A stretch of DNA of 64,000 bases from Arsukibacterium sp. (GCF_018402695.1 NZ_JAGYIM010000007.1:62001-126000), one strand, 5' to 3'; positions 1 to 12,577 are shown, counted from the first letter of the stretch. The notes: generated by a model from the letters alone, not told the origin. Translations and numbers: made by a program.

Positions 1-2043
<2,043 letters not shown>

Positions 2044-2190
2044 CTAACACTGTAACACTGAGATTATTGTTTAAAACGCAGCAAAAACAACGGTCATTAG
2101 TATATCAGCATAAAACTGATTAAAACAGGCGGCGCATTACCTGCAGCTCGCAGGTGTTATGCGACGCTAACGGACTTATAGGAAATAGCT

Positions 2191-2811
2191 TTGAAACAGC
2201 CAACGCCTTTTCACCACAGGCAACATAAGCCAAATAGCAAAAAAAACAATAGGACCAAGGTCGAAATTCCATTATTGGTATTGTTCAATAAACCTTACGA
2301 TGTACTTAGTCAGTTTACCGACAACAGTTCGCCAGCACGCGCAACCCTGGCTGATTATATTTCGTTAAAACAGGTATATCCTGCTGGCAGGCTGGACCGC
2401 GATAGTGAAGGCCTGCTACTACTGACCAATTGTGGTCAGACCCAGCACCAGCTTAGCGACCCTAGACACAAAGCCCCGAAAACGTATTGGGTACAAGTAG
2501 AGGGCGACATTACTGAACAGGCGCTGGCGCAGTTGCGACAAGGAGTCGTACTAAAAGACGGCCCTACCTTACCGGCTGTAGCCGAACGGATGGCTGTACC
2601 AGAATTATGGCCACGTACACCGCCAGTCCGTTACCGGGCTAATATTCCGACCAGTTGGCTTCGCCTGACAATCACCGAAGGCCGCAACCGCCAGGTCAGG
2701 CGCATGACTGCTGCGGTAGGTTTTGCCACACTGCGCCTGGTGCGCAGTCAGATAGGCCAATGGCAGCTGGCTGACCTGCAGCCGGGTGAATACCGGGTGG
2801 TTCAGCTTTAA
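2191..2811 (+). CDS. rluE: 23S rRNA pseudouridine(2457) synthase RluE
   Basis: A 206-aa protein of the RsuA/RluE family. It shows the catalytic block [16 protein letters not shown] (about residues 66-81, with the nucleophilic Asp in RLD), [11 protein letters not shown], and the family tail [22 protein letters not shown] (about 151-171). There is no N-terminal S4 domain, only a basic, Lys/Asn-rich leader of about 28 residues before [15 protein letters not shown], which fits RluE rather than RsuA or RluB. It isomerises a uridine in 23S rRNA. The start is TTG at 2191, preceded by AGGAAA about 6 nt upstream; no better in-frame ATG lies before the conserved region. It sits upstream of mnmA in the same direction, but mnmA has its own promoter-like sequence. 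Confidence 0.93.
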   Translation: MKQPTPFHHRQHKPNSKKNNRTKVEIPLLVLFNKPYDVLSQFTDNSSPARATLADYISLKQVYPAGRLDRDSEGLLLLTNCGQTQHQLSDPRHKAPKTYWVQVEGDITEQALAQLRQGVVLKDGPTLPAVAERMAVPELWPRTPPVRYRANIPTSWLRLTITEGRNRQVRRMTAAVGFATLRLVRSQIGQWQLADLQPGEYRVVQL

Positions 2812-2870
2812 GGCTATTGGATCAATTGCCTTGGCTGACGCATAAGCGGCAGCCATGCTGGCGATAACGA

Positions 2871-2899
2871 TTTTTAACCGCTTAAATTAGTGCTATACT
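2871..2899 (+). promoter_or_regulatory. Putative extended -10 promoter for mnmA-hflD-purB-roxA
   Basis: TGCTATACT at 2891-2899 is an extended -10 element (TGn plus TATACT, one mismatch from consensus). The -35 position 17 nt upstream reads TTTTTA and is poor, which extended -10 promoters tolerate. It lies about 37 nt before the mnmA ATG, in the gap after rluE. Confidence 0.5.
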
Positions 2900-2935
2900 C
2901 CGCGCCTCATTTTTTGTCACAACCAGTGTGGTGCA

Positions 2936-4039
2936 ATGTCAGCTAACAGCAGTAAAAAAGTCATCGTCGGCATGTCCGGTGGCGTAGATTCCTCAGTATC
3001 AGCCTACTTATTAATTCAGCAGGGTTATCAGGTTGAAGGCCTGTTTATGAAAAACTGGGAAGAAGACGACAATGACGAATACTGTGCCGCAGCTGAAGAT
3101 ATGCAGGATGCCCAGCAGGTATGCGATAAACTGGGCATCGTGCTGCACAAAGTAAACTTTGCCGCCGAATACTGGGATAATGTGTTTGAGTATTTTCTGG
3201 CTGAATACCGGGCAGGCCGCACCCCAAACCCGGACATTATGTGTAACAAAGAAATAAAATTCAAAGCGTTTCTTGAATTTGCTGCCGAAGCGCTGGGTGC
3301 AGATTATATTGCCACCGGCCACTATGTCCGCCGCCGGCTGCACAATGGTCACTGGCAACTCCTTCGCGGTTTAGATAACAACAAAGATCAAAGCTATTTC
3401 TTATATACACTGGGGGAGCAGCAGGTAGGCCAAACCCTGTTTCCGATTGGTGACCTGGAAAAACCAGCCGTACGGGCTATTGCTGAGCAGCAGGGTTTAG
3501 TGACCCACAATAAAAAAGACTCTACCGGTATCTGCTTTATTGGTGAGCGTAAATTCAAAGATTTTCTGCAACAGTATCTGCCAGCACAACCGGGCGATAT
3601 CGTTAGCATTGACGATGGCCAGTTACTGGGCCGGCACGACGGCCTGATGTACCATACCCTGGGGCAGCGTAAAGGGTTAAAAATTGGTGGCTTGCGCGAA
3701 GGCAGTGATGACCCCTGGTATGTCGTCGGCAAAGACTTACAGCAAAACCGGCTGCTGGTTGCCCAGGGCCATGACCACCCGGCCTTGCTGGCCAATGGCC
3801 TTGTTGCCAGTCAGTTAGACTGGGTTGACCGCAAAGGGCCAGAGCAACCGTTACGTTGTACGGTGAAAACCCGCTACCGGCAAACTGATATCAGTTGCAC
3901 CCTTACTCCACTGGCTGACGGCCAGGTGAATGTGGTATTCGACCAGCCACAAAAAGCCGTTACCCCGGGTCAGTCTGCAGTATTTTATCTTGATGACGTC
4001 TGCCTTGGCGGCGGCATTATCGACAAGGCCATTAAATAA
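2936..4039 (+). CDS. mnmA: tRNA 2-thiouridine(34) synthase MnmA
   Basis: A 367-aa protein of normal MnmA length. It has the PP-loop [13 protein letters not shown] (about 14-26) that adenylates U34, Cys103 in [10 protein letters not shown], and Cys200 in [12 protein letters not shown]. These are the two cysteines that relay persulfide sulfur in this family. It thiolates the wobble uridine of tRNA-Lys, -Glu and -Gln, taking sulfur from the Tus/IscS relay. The ATG at 2936 puts the PP loop at its usual distance. hflD begins 2 nt after its stop, so the two are probably co-transcribed, as in E. coli and Shewanella. Confidence 0.98.
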   Translation: MSANSSKKVIVGMSGGVDSSVSAYLLIQQGYQVEGLFMKNWEEDDNDEYCAAAEDMQDAQQVCDKLGIVLHKVNFAAEYWDNVFEYFLAEYRAGRTPNPDIMCNKEIKFKAFLEFAAEALGADYIATGHYVRRRLHNGHWQLLRGLDNNKDQSYFLYTLGEQQVGQTLFPIGDLEKPAVRAIAEQQGLVTHNKKDSTGICFIGERKFKDFLQQYLPAQPGDIVSIDDGQLLGRHDGLMYHTLGQRKGLKIGGLREGSDDPWYVVGKDLQQNRLLVAQGHDHPALLANGLVASQLDWVDRKGPEQPLRCTVKTRYRQTDISCTLTPLADGQVNVVFDQPQKAVTPGQSAVFYLDDVCLGGGIIDKAIK

Positions 4040-4041
4040 TT

Positions 4042-4671
4042 ATGCAATCGTCTTTATCCACCCAAATTATTGCACTGGCCGGTTTAAGCCAGGCTATCCG
4101 TTTACTACAAAGCCTGGCCAGACAAAACAAACTGGAGCCAGAGCTGTACCAGACCACCCTGGCCAGTATCGCTAACCTGAATCCCGACACACCATTGGCA
4201 GTTTATGGTAACGATCTGAATAACATACGTAGTGGTTTGCAGACCATGATCAGCCAGCTAGGTGATAACGCAACAAGAGATGTCGAATTTACCCGTTATC
4301 TGGTGGGCGTGCTGGCGCTGGAGCGCAAACTGAATAAAAACCGCGGCAACATGGCCGAGCTTGGCAAACAGCTTGGGCAGCTGGAACGTCAGCTGCAACA
4401 TTTTGCGGTGACTGATGAGACTATTGTTGGTCGTCTTGCTGATATTTACAGTGAATGTATCAGTAGCCTGGGCAGCCGTATTCAGGTTTATGGTACGCCC
4501 GATGTACTGAAACAAACCGCAGTGCAACAAAAAGTCCGGGCGCTGTTACTGGCAGCAGTGCGGGCCGCAGTGCTCTGGCGCCAGGCGGGTGGCAGCCGGC
4601 TGAATTTTATTTTTCAACGTCGTAAATTGGTTGCTGCTGCTAAGCATATGCTGGCACAAACCACATCTTAA
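4042..4671 (+). CDS. hflD: High-frequency lysogenization protein HflD homolog
   Basis: A 209-aa protein with the typical HflD pattern: TQIIALAGLSQAIRLLQSLARQ at the start and a helical body (DNATRDVEFTRYLVGVLALERKL), then SRIQVYGTPDVLKQ and VRALLLAAVRAAVLWRQAGGSR near the end. In E. coli HflD is a peripheral inner-membrane protein that binds phage lambda CII; its native role is unclear. Position between mnmA and purB (15 nt to the purB ATG) is the conserved order in gammaproteobacteria and supports the call. No catalytic motif is visible. Confidence 0.93.
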   Translation: MQSSLSTQIIALAGLSQAIRLLQSLARQNKLEPELYQTTLASIANLNPDTPLAVYGNDLNNIRSGLQTMISQLGDNATRDVEFTRYLVGVLALERKLNKNRGNMAELGKQLGQLERQLQHFAVTDETIVGRLADIYSECISSLGSRIQVYGTPDVLKQTAVQQKVRALLLAAVRAAVLWRQAGGSRLNFIFQRRKLVAAAKHMLAQTTS

Positions 4672-6060
<1,389 letters not shown>

Positions 6061-6064
6061 CCTT

Positions 6065-7219
6065 ATGTATACACTAAATTTTGCCGACCTGACCCCGGCA
6101 CGGTTTTTAGCCGAATTCTGGCAAAAAAAGCCACTCTTGCTAAAACAGGGATTTAAGCAGTTTACCGATCCGCTGTCCCCCGATGAGCTGGCGGGGCTGG
6201 CGCTTGAAGAAGAGGTCGAATCGCGGGTGGTACAATGCAGCAATGGTGACTGGCAACTTGAAACCGGCCCTGTTACCGACTTTAGCCGCTTTGGTGAGCG
6301 CGACTGGACAATTTTAGTCCAGGCGGTAGATCACTGGCATGCTGAAGCGGCTCAGCTGCTTGAACCCTTCAGGTTTATACCAAACTGGCGAATAGACGAT
6401 TTAATGGTCAGCTTTTCTACCCCTGGCGGCGGCGTCGGACCGCACCTTGATCAGTACGACGTGTTTATTATTCAGGGCCAGGGCAAGCGGCACTGGCGGG
6501 TCGGTATGCCAGACAGTCGCCTGGAACAGTTCTGTCCACACCCGAGACTTTTGCAGGTTAGCCCGTTTAACGCCTGTATCGATGTGATAATGGAGCCTGG
6601 CGATATATTGTATATTCCACCGGGCTGTCCGCACGAAGGTATTTCGCTTGAAAACAGTTTAAATTATTCCGTCGGCTTTCGGGCTCCCGCCCAGAAAGAC
6701 TTACTGACCGGACTGGCTGACTACTTAATTGATAACGACATCAGCGGTCAGCGCTTTAGCGATCCTGGGCGGCCGGTTAGTCAGAGTATTGGCGAGCTCG
6801 GTAGCGCCGATCTGGCTCAGGTGAAACAATTGCTGCAACAACTGGTCAGTGATGAACAGAGCCTGCCTTTGTGGTTTGGCCAATACATCAGCCGGGCCAA
6901 GCATGAGCTGGATTTGCAGGAACCTGATCCGCATTACCAGGCTGATGAAATAGCTGAATATCTGGAAGAAGGCTCTGTGCTGAGCCTGACCGGTGGCTTA
7001 CGCTGTTGTTATCATCAGGCGCGGGCTGGGGCAGATATCGCGTTATTTATTAATGGTGAGCAATACCTGCTGCCGGGCAACGAGCTTACCACGGCTAAAC
7101 TGTTGACCGAGCAGCGAACCCTTGATGAGCAACAATGCCGCCATTTTCTGGCATTACCTGAGCGTCTTAGCTTATTAGTGCATTTAATTAATTTGGGTTA
7201 CTGGCATTTTACTGAGTAA
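6065..7219 (+). CDS. roxA: Ribosomal protein uL16 3-hydroxylase RoxA (YcfD family)
   Basis: A 384-aa JmjC-type 2-oxoglutarate/Fe(II) oxygenase. The metal triad is visible: H127 and D129 in GPHLDQYDVF and H190 in PPGCPHEGISLE. YcfD/RoxA proteins hydroxylate an arginine of ribosomal protein L16. Length and the C-terminal winged-helix-like part match the family (E. coli 373 aa). It closes the mnmA-hflD-purB-roxA run, followed by a clear terminator. Confidence 0.93.
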   Translation: MYTLNFADLTPARFLAEFWQKKPLLLKQGFKQFTDPLSPDELAGLALEEEVESRVVQCSNGDWQLETGPVTDFSRFGERDWTILVQAVDHWHAEAAQLLEPFRFIPNWRIDDLMVSFSTPGGGVGPHLDQYDVFIIQGQGKRHWRVGMPDSRLEQFCPHPRLLQVSPFNACIDVIMEPGDILYIPPGCPHEGISLENSLNYSVGFRAPAQKDLLTGLADYLIDNDISGQRFSDPGRPVSQSIGELGSADLAQVKQLLQQLVSDEQSLPLWFGQYISRAKHELDLQEPDPHYQADEIAEYLEEGSVLSLTGGLRCCYHQARAGADIALFINGEQYLLPGNELTTAKLLTEQRTLDEQQCRHFLALPERLSLLVHLINLGYWHFTE

Positions 7220-7260
7220 ACCTCTGCTGTAGTCACCGCCATTCCCCTCTGTAACTCTGA

Positions 7261-7291
7261 TAAAAAAACCGCACTTAGTGCGGTTCTTTTA
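7261..7291. terminator. Bidirectional rho-independent terminator between roxA and the DUF4826-like gene
   Basis: An AACCGCAC / GTGCGGTT stem (7268-7286) with loop TTA is flanked by A7 on the left and a T-rich run on the right. It can end roxA transcripts on the plus strand and the convergent minus-strand gene. Confidence 0.8.
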
Positions 7292-7316
7292 TCATTTGTA
7301 TTCTTTTTTTTACAGT

Positions 7317-7766
7317 TTAACGGTTAGTCTGACCCTGCCATAAACTGTCATCTTCAAATAACTCATATAAGCCCTGAGCACGAGCCACCAGCAAATTTGC
7401 AAAATCCTGCTGGGTTTTGTCGACAGAGTCACTACTAACAATGTTCTCCGCTTTTAATTGCCAATTTAGCGAGAACGACCGCATTGCATCACGGGCCGTT
7501 GGAGCAGCAGAAAACGGCATATGATCGGTAGGTAAATCACCACTAATTACCCAGTACGACTTTTTATCCCGGGTGTTAAGTTTCCAGATGGCGACCAACG
7601 GCGGCAAGTAACAGCTTTCAGTAACCGCGACGTTATCGGGAATAATACCTTTGCCGGCAAGATATTGATTCGCAGCCTGATACTGATTCCTGACCCACTC
7701 TGCGCGTTGTTTCTCTGCGATAGCATCTTGCTCTTGTTGCTGTGCCTGAGTTAACTGCTCACTCAT
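7317..7766 (-). CDS. Uncharacterised DUF4826-like protein
   Basis: A 149-aa soluble protein with no signal peptide. It has an acidic/Gln-rich helical N-terminus (LTQAQQQEQDAIAEKQRAEWVR), then NQYQAANQYLAGKGIIPDNVAVTESCYLPPLVAIWKLN and YWVISGDLPTDHMP. The pattern YLxPLVAxWKLN..YWVISGDLPTDH is one I associate with DUF4826 of Alteromonadales; the match is from memory. Function is unknown. I chose the ATG at 7766 because GGAAG lies 8 nt upstream; an upstream in-frame TTG at 7781 overlaps that ribosome site. It converges on roxA. Confidence 0.7.
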   Translation of the reverse strand: MSEQLTQAQQQEQDAIAEKQRAEWVRNQYQAANQYLAGKGIIPDNVAVTESCYLPPLVAIWKLNTRDKKSYWVISGDLPTDHMPFSAAPTARDAMRSFSLNWQLKAENIVSSDSVDKTQQDFANLLVARAQGLYELFEDDSLWQGQTNR

Positions 7767-7993
7767 TTTATTTGCTTCCAATTTAAATTTAACGTTCTGA
7801 TCCCGGTACTTTAAGGGAGTCTGATATCACAATCAAGCCGCGGTGTTAATTGTCGACAATTTACTTGTCTGACCAGCTATTATTTTTGGCGAAACATAGC
7901 GTAACTGATGGTGAAATGTTACATTCCGCGGCGCAAAAAAGTGGCGAAGTGCCACTCATTAACAGCCAGATTAAACCCGAGGGAGAATCAGAC

Positions 7994-9037
7994 GTGGCAG
8001 TATTTAATCATCCTGAATTCGATAACCATGAGCAAGTGGTGTTCTGCAGTGACCAGGAAACTGGTTTGCGGGCAATAATTGCTGTTCACAGCACCCGCTT
8101 AGGCCCCGCCGTTGGTGGCTGCCGCTTATGGAACTATGCCTCTGATGAAGAAGCCATAGTTGATGTATTAAGGTTATCCCGCGGTATGACATACAAAAAT
8201 GCCATGGCTGGTCTGCCGTTGGGCGGCGGTAAATCGGTAATTATCGGTGATGCGAAAACCATTAAATCTGAAGCCTTATTCCGGGCGTTTGGCCGGATGT
8301 TACAAAGGCTTGGCGGCAGTTATTACAGCGCCGAAGATGTCAACATTACCACCGGCGACATTATGCAGGTGCACAAGGAAACGCCTTTTGTTGCGGGTTT
8401 AGAAGGTAAAAGTGGTAATCCGGGCCCTTTCACTGCACTGGGCACGTATCAGGGTATCAAAGCGGCGGCGATGCATAAATTTGGCTCAGCCGATTTAGCT
8501 GGTAAAACCGTTGCCGTGCAAGGCCTGGGGAGTGTCGGCTATGGGCTGTGTGAATATTTACACCAGGAAGGTGCCAAACTGATTGTCACTGATATTAATC
8601 AGGCTTCAGTTGAACGCGCGGTGGCTCAATTTGGTGCGATTGCCGTTGGCTTACATGGCATTTATGCAGTTGATGCTGATATTTATGCTCCCTGCGCCCT
8701 GGGTGCAACGCTAAATGATGAAACTATTGCACTGCTGAAGGCTAAAGTGGTAGCCGGCTGTGCTAATAACCAGCTAAAACAAGCGCGCCACGGCGAAATG
8801 CTGCGCCAGCGTGGTATCTTATATGCTCCGGATTATGTGATTAACGCCGGCGGTATTATTAACGTCGCTTGTGAAATGCGCCCGCAAGGCTACGATGCAG
8901 CTGACTCTACTGCCAAAGTTAACCAGATTTATCATACCCTGTTGAACATTTTTCAGCGCGCCGATGAAGAAGGTAAACCAACCAGTGACATCGCCGATGT
9001 GATGGCGCAGGAGATTATCAGTCGCGGCCAGCAATAG
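7994..9037 (+). CDS. ldh: Leucine dehydrogenase (Glu/Leu/Phe/Val dehydrogenase family)
   Basis: A 347-aa amino-acid dehydrogenase. It shows RLGPAVGGCRLWNY and MTYKNAMAGLPLGGGKSVI (catalytic Lys in the GGGK block) in the N-terminal domain and the NAD-binding GLGSVGYGLCEYL in the C-terminal Rossmann domain. The length of about 350 aa fits branched-chain (leucine) dehydrogenases rather than GDH. It deaminates leucine, valine and isoleucine oxidatively to the 2-oxo acids. The frame is open upstream to 7850, but GTG at 7994 has GGGAGA 8 nt upstream and gives the usual N-terminus (AVFNHPEFDNHEQV), so I take that start. Proximity to psrA/fadE fits a catabolic neighbourhood. Confidence 0.9.
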   Translation: MAVFNHPEFDNHEQVVFCSDQETGLRAIIAVHSTRLGPAVGGCRLWNYASDEEAIVDVLRLSRGMTYKNAMAGLPLGGGKSVIIGDAKTIKSEALFRAFGRMLQRLGGSYYSAEDVNITTGDIMQVHKETPFVAGLEGKSGNPGPFTALGTYQGIKAAAMHKFGSADLAGKTVAVQGLGSVGYGLCEYLHQEGAKLIVTDINQASVERAVAQFGAIAVGLHGIYAVDADIYAPCALGATLNDETIALLKAKVVAGCANNQLKQARHGEMLRQRGILYAPDYVINAGGIINVACEMRPQGYDAADSTAKVNQIYHTLLNIFQRADEEGKPTSDIADVMAQEIISRGQQ

Positions 9038-9054
9038 ATTTTAGGCTAGCAAAC

Positions 9055-9086
9055 AAAAAACCGGAGTACCTACTCCGGTTTTTTTA
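9055..9086. terminator. Bidirectional terminator between leucine dehydrogenase and fadE
   Basis: A perfect stem ACCGGAGTA / TACTCCGGT (9060-9068 and 9071-9079) is flanked by A6 on the left and T7 on the right. It serves the plus-strand dehydrogenase and the convergent fadE. Confidence 0.9.
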
Positions 9087-9106
9087 TTTACAGATGAACA
9101 TCGCGC

Positions 9107-11422
9107 TCAAGCAGCGTTTTGCTTATTTATTGTCGTTGCAGACAATATTCCCGGTTTAAAGCTATCAACCGAAATTGATTTAAAGCGTAACCGGTTCATT
9201 TCAGTTAACTGCACCGCCTCAGCATCACTGATAACCTGCTTTGCCAGCGCCAGATCAATGGTTTCAGCCAGTGGCAGCTTACGAGCAAGTTTGCCATCCC
9301 GCTGCGCCTGATAAATTTTCTTCATTACCGGTTGCGCCTTGTGCATCGCAACAAAAGCAGACTCCATCAGGCCGGTGGCATCATCTTCACCCTGGCCAAT
9401 AAAACACAGATGGGTTAACCGATCACGGATCACGCCTGGCTTAGCCAGCGCGGTACAGATTGCAATTGCAATGTCATCATCTGGCATTTTGTAGCCAATA
9501 CCAAACGGGAATACCAGGGTGCGGATAACCCGGGCGACAACCCGGCTTGGGAAGTTTACCAGGAAACCATCAAATGCCTTGCCAATTTCAAACAATGAGC
9601 GCTGCACGCTGTAGTGCACAAATGGCAGATCGGCTTGCTGACGGCCATTGTCCTCGTAAAATTTCAGTACCGCGGAAGCAATATATAAGTGACTTAACAC
9701 ATCACCCAACCGGGCAGATAGCATTTCTTTACGTTTTAAATCGCCGCCTAACATCAGCATCGACACATCGGCACTAAGCGCCAGTGCCCGGCTCATCCGG
9801 CTTAACTGTTTGTAGTAACGGGCCGTCTCTCCCGCCACCGGTGCACTATTAAAGGCACCTGCAGTTAACCCCTGCCACAACGCAGCGAAGGTGTTACCCA
9901 CAGCAAAGCCAACATGACTTAGCAGTAACTTATCAAACTGCTTCAGGCCTTCGTCCGCATCAGGGTTGGCCGCAGCTTCCAGCTCTGCCAGCACATAGGG
10001 ATGGCAGCGGGTGGCGCCCTGACCGAATATCATCAGGTTACGGGTCAGAATGTTCGCTCCCTCTACGGTAATTGAAATCGGGATCCCCATATAACCATGT
10101 GCCAGATAGTTCATCGGTCCACACTGAATGGCACGGCCAGCGTGAATATCAAACGCATCATTTAACAAGGTCCGCGACATTTCTGTCATATGGTATTTAG
10201 CAATGGCGGTGACCACAGATGGGCTCAATTTTAAGTCAATAGCACCGGCGGTCATCACCCGCATCGCTTCCAGGGTGTAGGTATAAGCGCCAATCCGCGC
10301 CATGCCTTCCTGAACCCCCTCAAACTTACCGATAGACATACCAAATTGCTGGCGGACATAACCATAGGCACTGGTCATCCGGGTTGCTAAATGGCCGGTA
10401 GCTGTTGCCAGCGCAGGCAATGAGATACCACGCCCGGCTGATAAACACTCGACCAGCATCCGCCAGCCCCGGCCAGCATAGTCCGGACCACCAATAATCC
10501 AATCGATTGGGATAAATACATCTTTACCGTAAGTCGTCCCGTTCATAAAAGCCATATTCATCGGAAAATGACGGTCGCCGATTTCCACCCCTTGATGGCT
10601 GGTAGGAATAAGGGCACAGGTAATACCCAGCTCTTCTTTATCACCCAATAACTTTTCCGGATCATAGAGTTTAAATGCCAGCCCTAATACGGTAGCCACC
10701 GGGGCCAGGGTAATGTAACGCTTATCCCAGTTAAGTTTGATCCCCAGTACTTCCTTGCCTTCAAACTCACCTTTGCAAATGACTCCGGTATCCGGAATAC
10801 CACCAGCATCAGAGCCCGCTTCCGGGCCGGTCAGGGCAAAACAGGGGACATCGGTGCCATTGGCCAGGCTTGGCAGCCAGAAATCTTTTTGCTGCTGCGT
10901 GCCATAGTGCATCAGCAATTCGCCCGGACCCAGCGAGTTTGGCACCATCACTGTGACCGCCGCTGTTAAACTGCGGCTGGCAATCCTTGAGACAATGGTC
11001 GAATTGGCAATAGCAGAAAATTCACGGCCGCCATAAGCTTTGGGAATAATCATCGCAAAAAAGCCTTCGCTTTTTATGTAATCCCAGACGTCTTTCGGCA
11101 AATCCCGGTCTTCCTGCACAATCTTATAATCGTCCAGCATGGTAAGCAGGGTTTCTACCTGATTATCCATAAACGCCTGCTCTTCTTCAGACAACTCAGC
11201 TTTAGGAATACTGTGCAACTTCTGCCAGTCAGGTTTCCCCTTAAATAACTCGCCATCCCACCAAACATCGCCCGCCTCCATCGCTTCGCGCTCGGTGTCA
11301 GACAGCGGCGGTAAGATTTTTTTAAATACCGCAAATACCGGTTTACTGATTAAACTGCGCCGGATATCGGTCACCCCAAGTACCACGACCACAGCCAAAA
11401 CCAAAATTAACAATATTTCCAT
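9107..11422 (-). CDS. fadE: Acyl-CoA dehydrogenase FadE
   Basis: A 771-aa protein with a hydrophobic N-terminal anchor (ILLILVLAVVVVLGVTDIRR), then the acyl-CoA dehydrogenase core: CFALTGPEAGSDAGGIPDTG (about 196-215), WDKRYITLAPVATVLGLAFKL, RIGAYTYTLEAMRVMTAGAID, and a long C-terminal extension typical of FadE (E. coli 814 aa). It performs the first, FAD-dependent step of fatty-acid beta-oxidation at the inner membrane. AAGGAAA precedes the ATG. It begins 11 nt after the psrA stop, so psrA-fadE is one operon and should respond to PsrA through the operators near 12123-12153. Confidence 0.96.
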   Translation of the reverse strand: MEILLILVLAVVVVLGVTDIRRSLISKPVFAVFKKILPPLSDTEREAMEAGDVWWDGELFKGKPDWQKLHSIPKAELSEEEQAFMDNQVETLLTMLDDYKIVQEDRDLPKDVWDYIKSEGFFAMIIPKAYGGREFSAIANSTIVSRIASRSLTAAVTVMVPNSLGPGELLMHYGTQQQKDFWLPSLANGTDVPCFALTGPEAGSDAGGIPDTGVICKGEFEGKEVLGIKLNWDKRYITLAPVATVLGLAFKLYDPEKLLGDKEELGITCALIPTSHQGVEIGDRHFPMNMAFMNGTTYGKDVFIPIDWIIGGPDYAGRGWRMLVECLSAGRGISLPALATATGHLATRMTSAYGYVRQQFGMSIGKFEGVQEGMARIGAYTYTLEAMRVMTAGAIDLKLSPSVVTAIAKYHMTEMSRTLLNDAFDIHAGRAIQCGPMNYLAHGYMGIPISITVEGANILTRNLMIFGQGATRCHPYVLAELEAAANPDADEGLKQFDKLLLSHVGFAVGNTFAALWQGLTAGAFNSAPVAGETARYYKQLSRMSRALALSADVSMLMLGGDLKRKEMLSARLGDVLSHLYIASAVLKFYEDNGRQQADLPFVHYSVQRSLFEIGKAFDGFLVNFPSRVVARVIRTLVFPFGIGYKMPDDDIAIAICTALAKPGVIRDRLTHLCFIGQGEDDATGLMESAFVAMHKAQPVMKKIYQAQRDGKLARKLPLAETIDLALAKQVISDAEAVQLTEMNRLRFKSISVDSFKPGILSATTINKQNAA

Positions 11423-11433
11423 AACAGTTTCCT

Positions 11434-12108
11434 TTAAGTACCTGAGCGCAACTGCTGCTGAGGTTGTGAACGAGTAGACACCGGCGCGGCAATACCTGCG
11501 GCCAGATAAGGCAACAGACGTTGAATAACACCTTCAATATCAACTTCTTCGCTGAAATCGGCTTCGGCTATTTCGGCAAGCGCCTCGTTTGAGGCCATAG
11601 TAAAAACCACTGTACCCAGCGAAAAATGCAAGCGCCAGAATAGCTCGCTGGCCGGCAACTGAGGACAGGACTGCTGTACCAGCAAGACAAATTTATCCAG
11701 TACGCGGCCATAGTTATGATTGATAAACCAACGCAGATGGCCCTGAACATCAGTATAGCCCCGCCCCAGTAGCTGCAGAAAAATCCGGGTACCATTGTTA
11801 TGTACTGAATTAAGTTCAAGCAAGGGTTTCACAAAAACGGCCAATACCTGCGTCAGGTTATTGGGTTGCTGCACGGCCAGCAATCGACTGAATTCCTGGT
11901 CCAGCCGGGCCATCAGCACCCGCAAATAACGTTGCAGCACGGCCTGGATTAACTCTTTTTTTGAACCAAAATGATAATTTACTGCAGCTAAATTGACCTC
12001 AGCCACACTGGTTATCTGGCGCAGTGATGTATCATTAAAACCGGTTTCAGCAAACAGGCTTTGCGCTGCATCCAGAATTTTTTGTTGAGTATTTTGCTTC
12101 GCGACCAT
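11434..12108 (-). CDS. psrA: TetR-family regulator, PsrA ortholog
   Basis: A 224-aa TetR regulator. The N-terminal HTH reads ILDAAQSLFAETGFNDTSLRQI then AEVNLAAVNYHFGSKKELIQAVL. The effector domain carries FWRLHFSLGTVVFTMASNEAL and LLPYLAAGI, closely like Pseudomonas and Shewanella PsrA. PsrA senses long-chain fatty acids or acyl-CoA and represses beta-oxidation genes. Co-transcription with fadE and two palindromes just upstream support the name. The start is uncertain: GTG at 12114 and ATG at 12108 are both in frame and neither has a strong ribosome site; I use the ATG. Confidence 0.85.
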   Translation of the reverse strand: MVAKQNTQQKILDAAQSLFAETGFNDTSLRQITSVAEVNLAAVNYHFGSKKELIQAVLQRYLRVLMARLDQEFSRLLAVQQPNNLTQVLAVFVKPLLELNSVHNNGTRIFLQLLGRGYTDVQGHLRWFINHNYGRVLDKFVLLVQQSCPQLPASELFWRLHFSLGTVVFTMASNEALAEIAEADFSEEVDIEGVIQRLLPYLAAGIAAPVSTRSQPQQQLRSGT

Positions 12109-12122
12109 GCTCACCGCACATA

Positions 12123-12153
12123 TTTAAACAGGTGTTTGAAATGTACGTTTGAA
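12123..12153. promoter_or_regulatory. Two overlapping PsrA-type operators
   Basis: TTTAAACAGGTGTTTGAA (12123-12140) is an 18-bp palindrome with one mismatched pair and fits the PsrA pattern (C/G)AAAC-N4-GTTT(G/C). A second, TTGAAATGTACGTTTGAA (12136-12153), shares its left end with the first and has one extra mismatch. They lie 15-45 nt upstream of the psrA start, where bound protein would block transcription, implying autoregulation of psrA-fadE. Confidence 0.7.
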
Positions 12154-12331
12154 TATCCGGCATGTCAAGTGGCAAAGCGCTTACTGGTCTGACATCATTC
12201 TGTAATTTTATTTAAATAGTTCTTTTGACAAGACTAATTCAGCAGCCCCTTACTGCTGAAAAAAAACGCTTGACATTATTTGGTCACTGAGCGAACTTTG
12301 CTGTCATATTAATCAACCGGAGAGTAGCCTG

Positions 12332-12403
12332 ATGCAAAAATGCGCCCGCAATCATTGTTACTATTGCTCTCCGTTCTACCTGTCTGAATGGTTCAATAAT
12401 TAG
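12332..12403 (+). CDS. Possible 23-codon leader peptide rich in Cys and aromatic codons
   Basis: An ORF of 23 codons from ATG (12332) to TAG (12403), preceded by GGAGAG with 7 nt spacing. The peptide starts MQKCARNHCYYC and ends SEWFNN. It holds 3 Cys, 3 Tyr, 2 Phe and 1 Trp in 23 residues, with no signal peptide. A hairpin follows 5 nt after the stop, and a TonB-dependent receptor gene starts about 174 nt further on. This looks like a regulatory leader peptide, but no family is recognised and the ORF could be chance. Confidence 0.4.
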   Translation: MQKCARNHCYYCSPFYLSEWFNN

Positions 12404-12408
12404 TTCTC

Positions 12409-12427
12409 CCTCTGCGTCAGGCAGAGG
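12409..12427 (+). promoter_or_regulatory. Perfect hairpin just after the putative leader peptide
   Basis: CCTCTGC (12409-12415), loop GTCAG, GCAGAGG (12421-12427): a 7-bp perfect stem starting 5 nt past the leader stop codon. It is followed by CTTTCCCG, not a real U-tract, so it is a weak terminator at best. The rest of the 12154-12571 gap holds a TTGACA at 12270 without a convincing -10, and no further gene. Confidence 0.45.
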
Positions 12428-12577
12428 CTTTCCCGTAGTGCATTTAAACCAATTCCAGTATTTTGCTGCCTTTAAATCGCCTGCGGGGTGTGACTACCCG
12501 TTTCTGCTTTGACGCACTTTTCCCTTTTTTAATCAGATTGCCGTTAAAGGCAACGTTTGTAATCCAGAGGAATGTGT

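Noticed and set aside
12270-12275. TTGACA as a -35 for the putative leader peptide
   Set aside because: No acceptable -10 hexamer is found 15-19 nt downstream, so I did not annotate a promoter.
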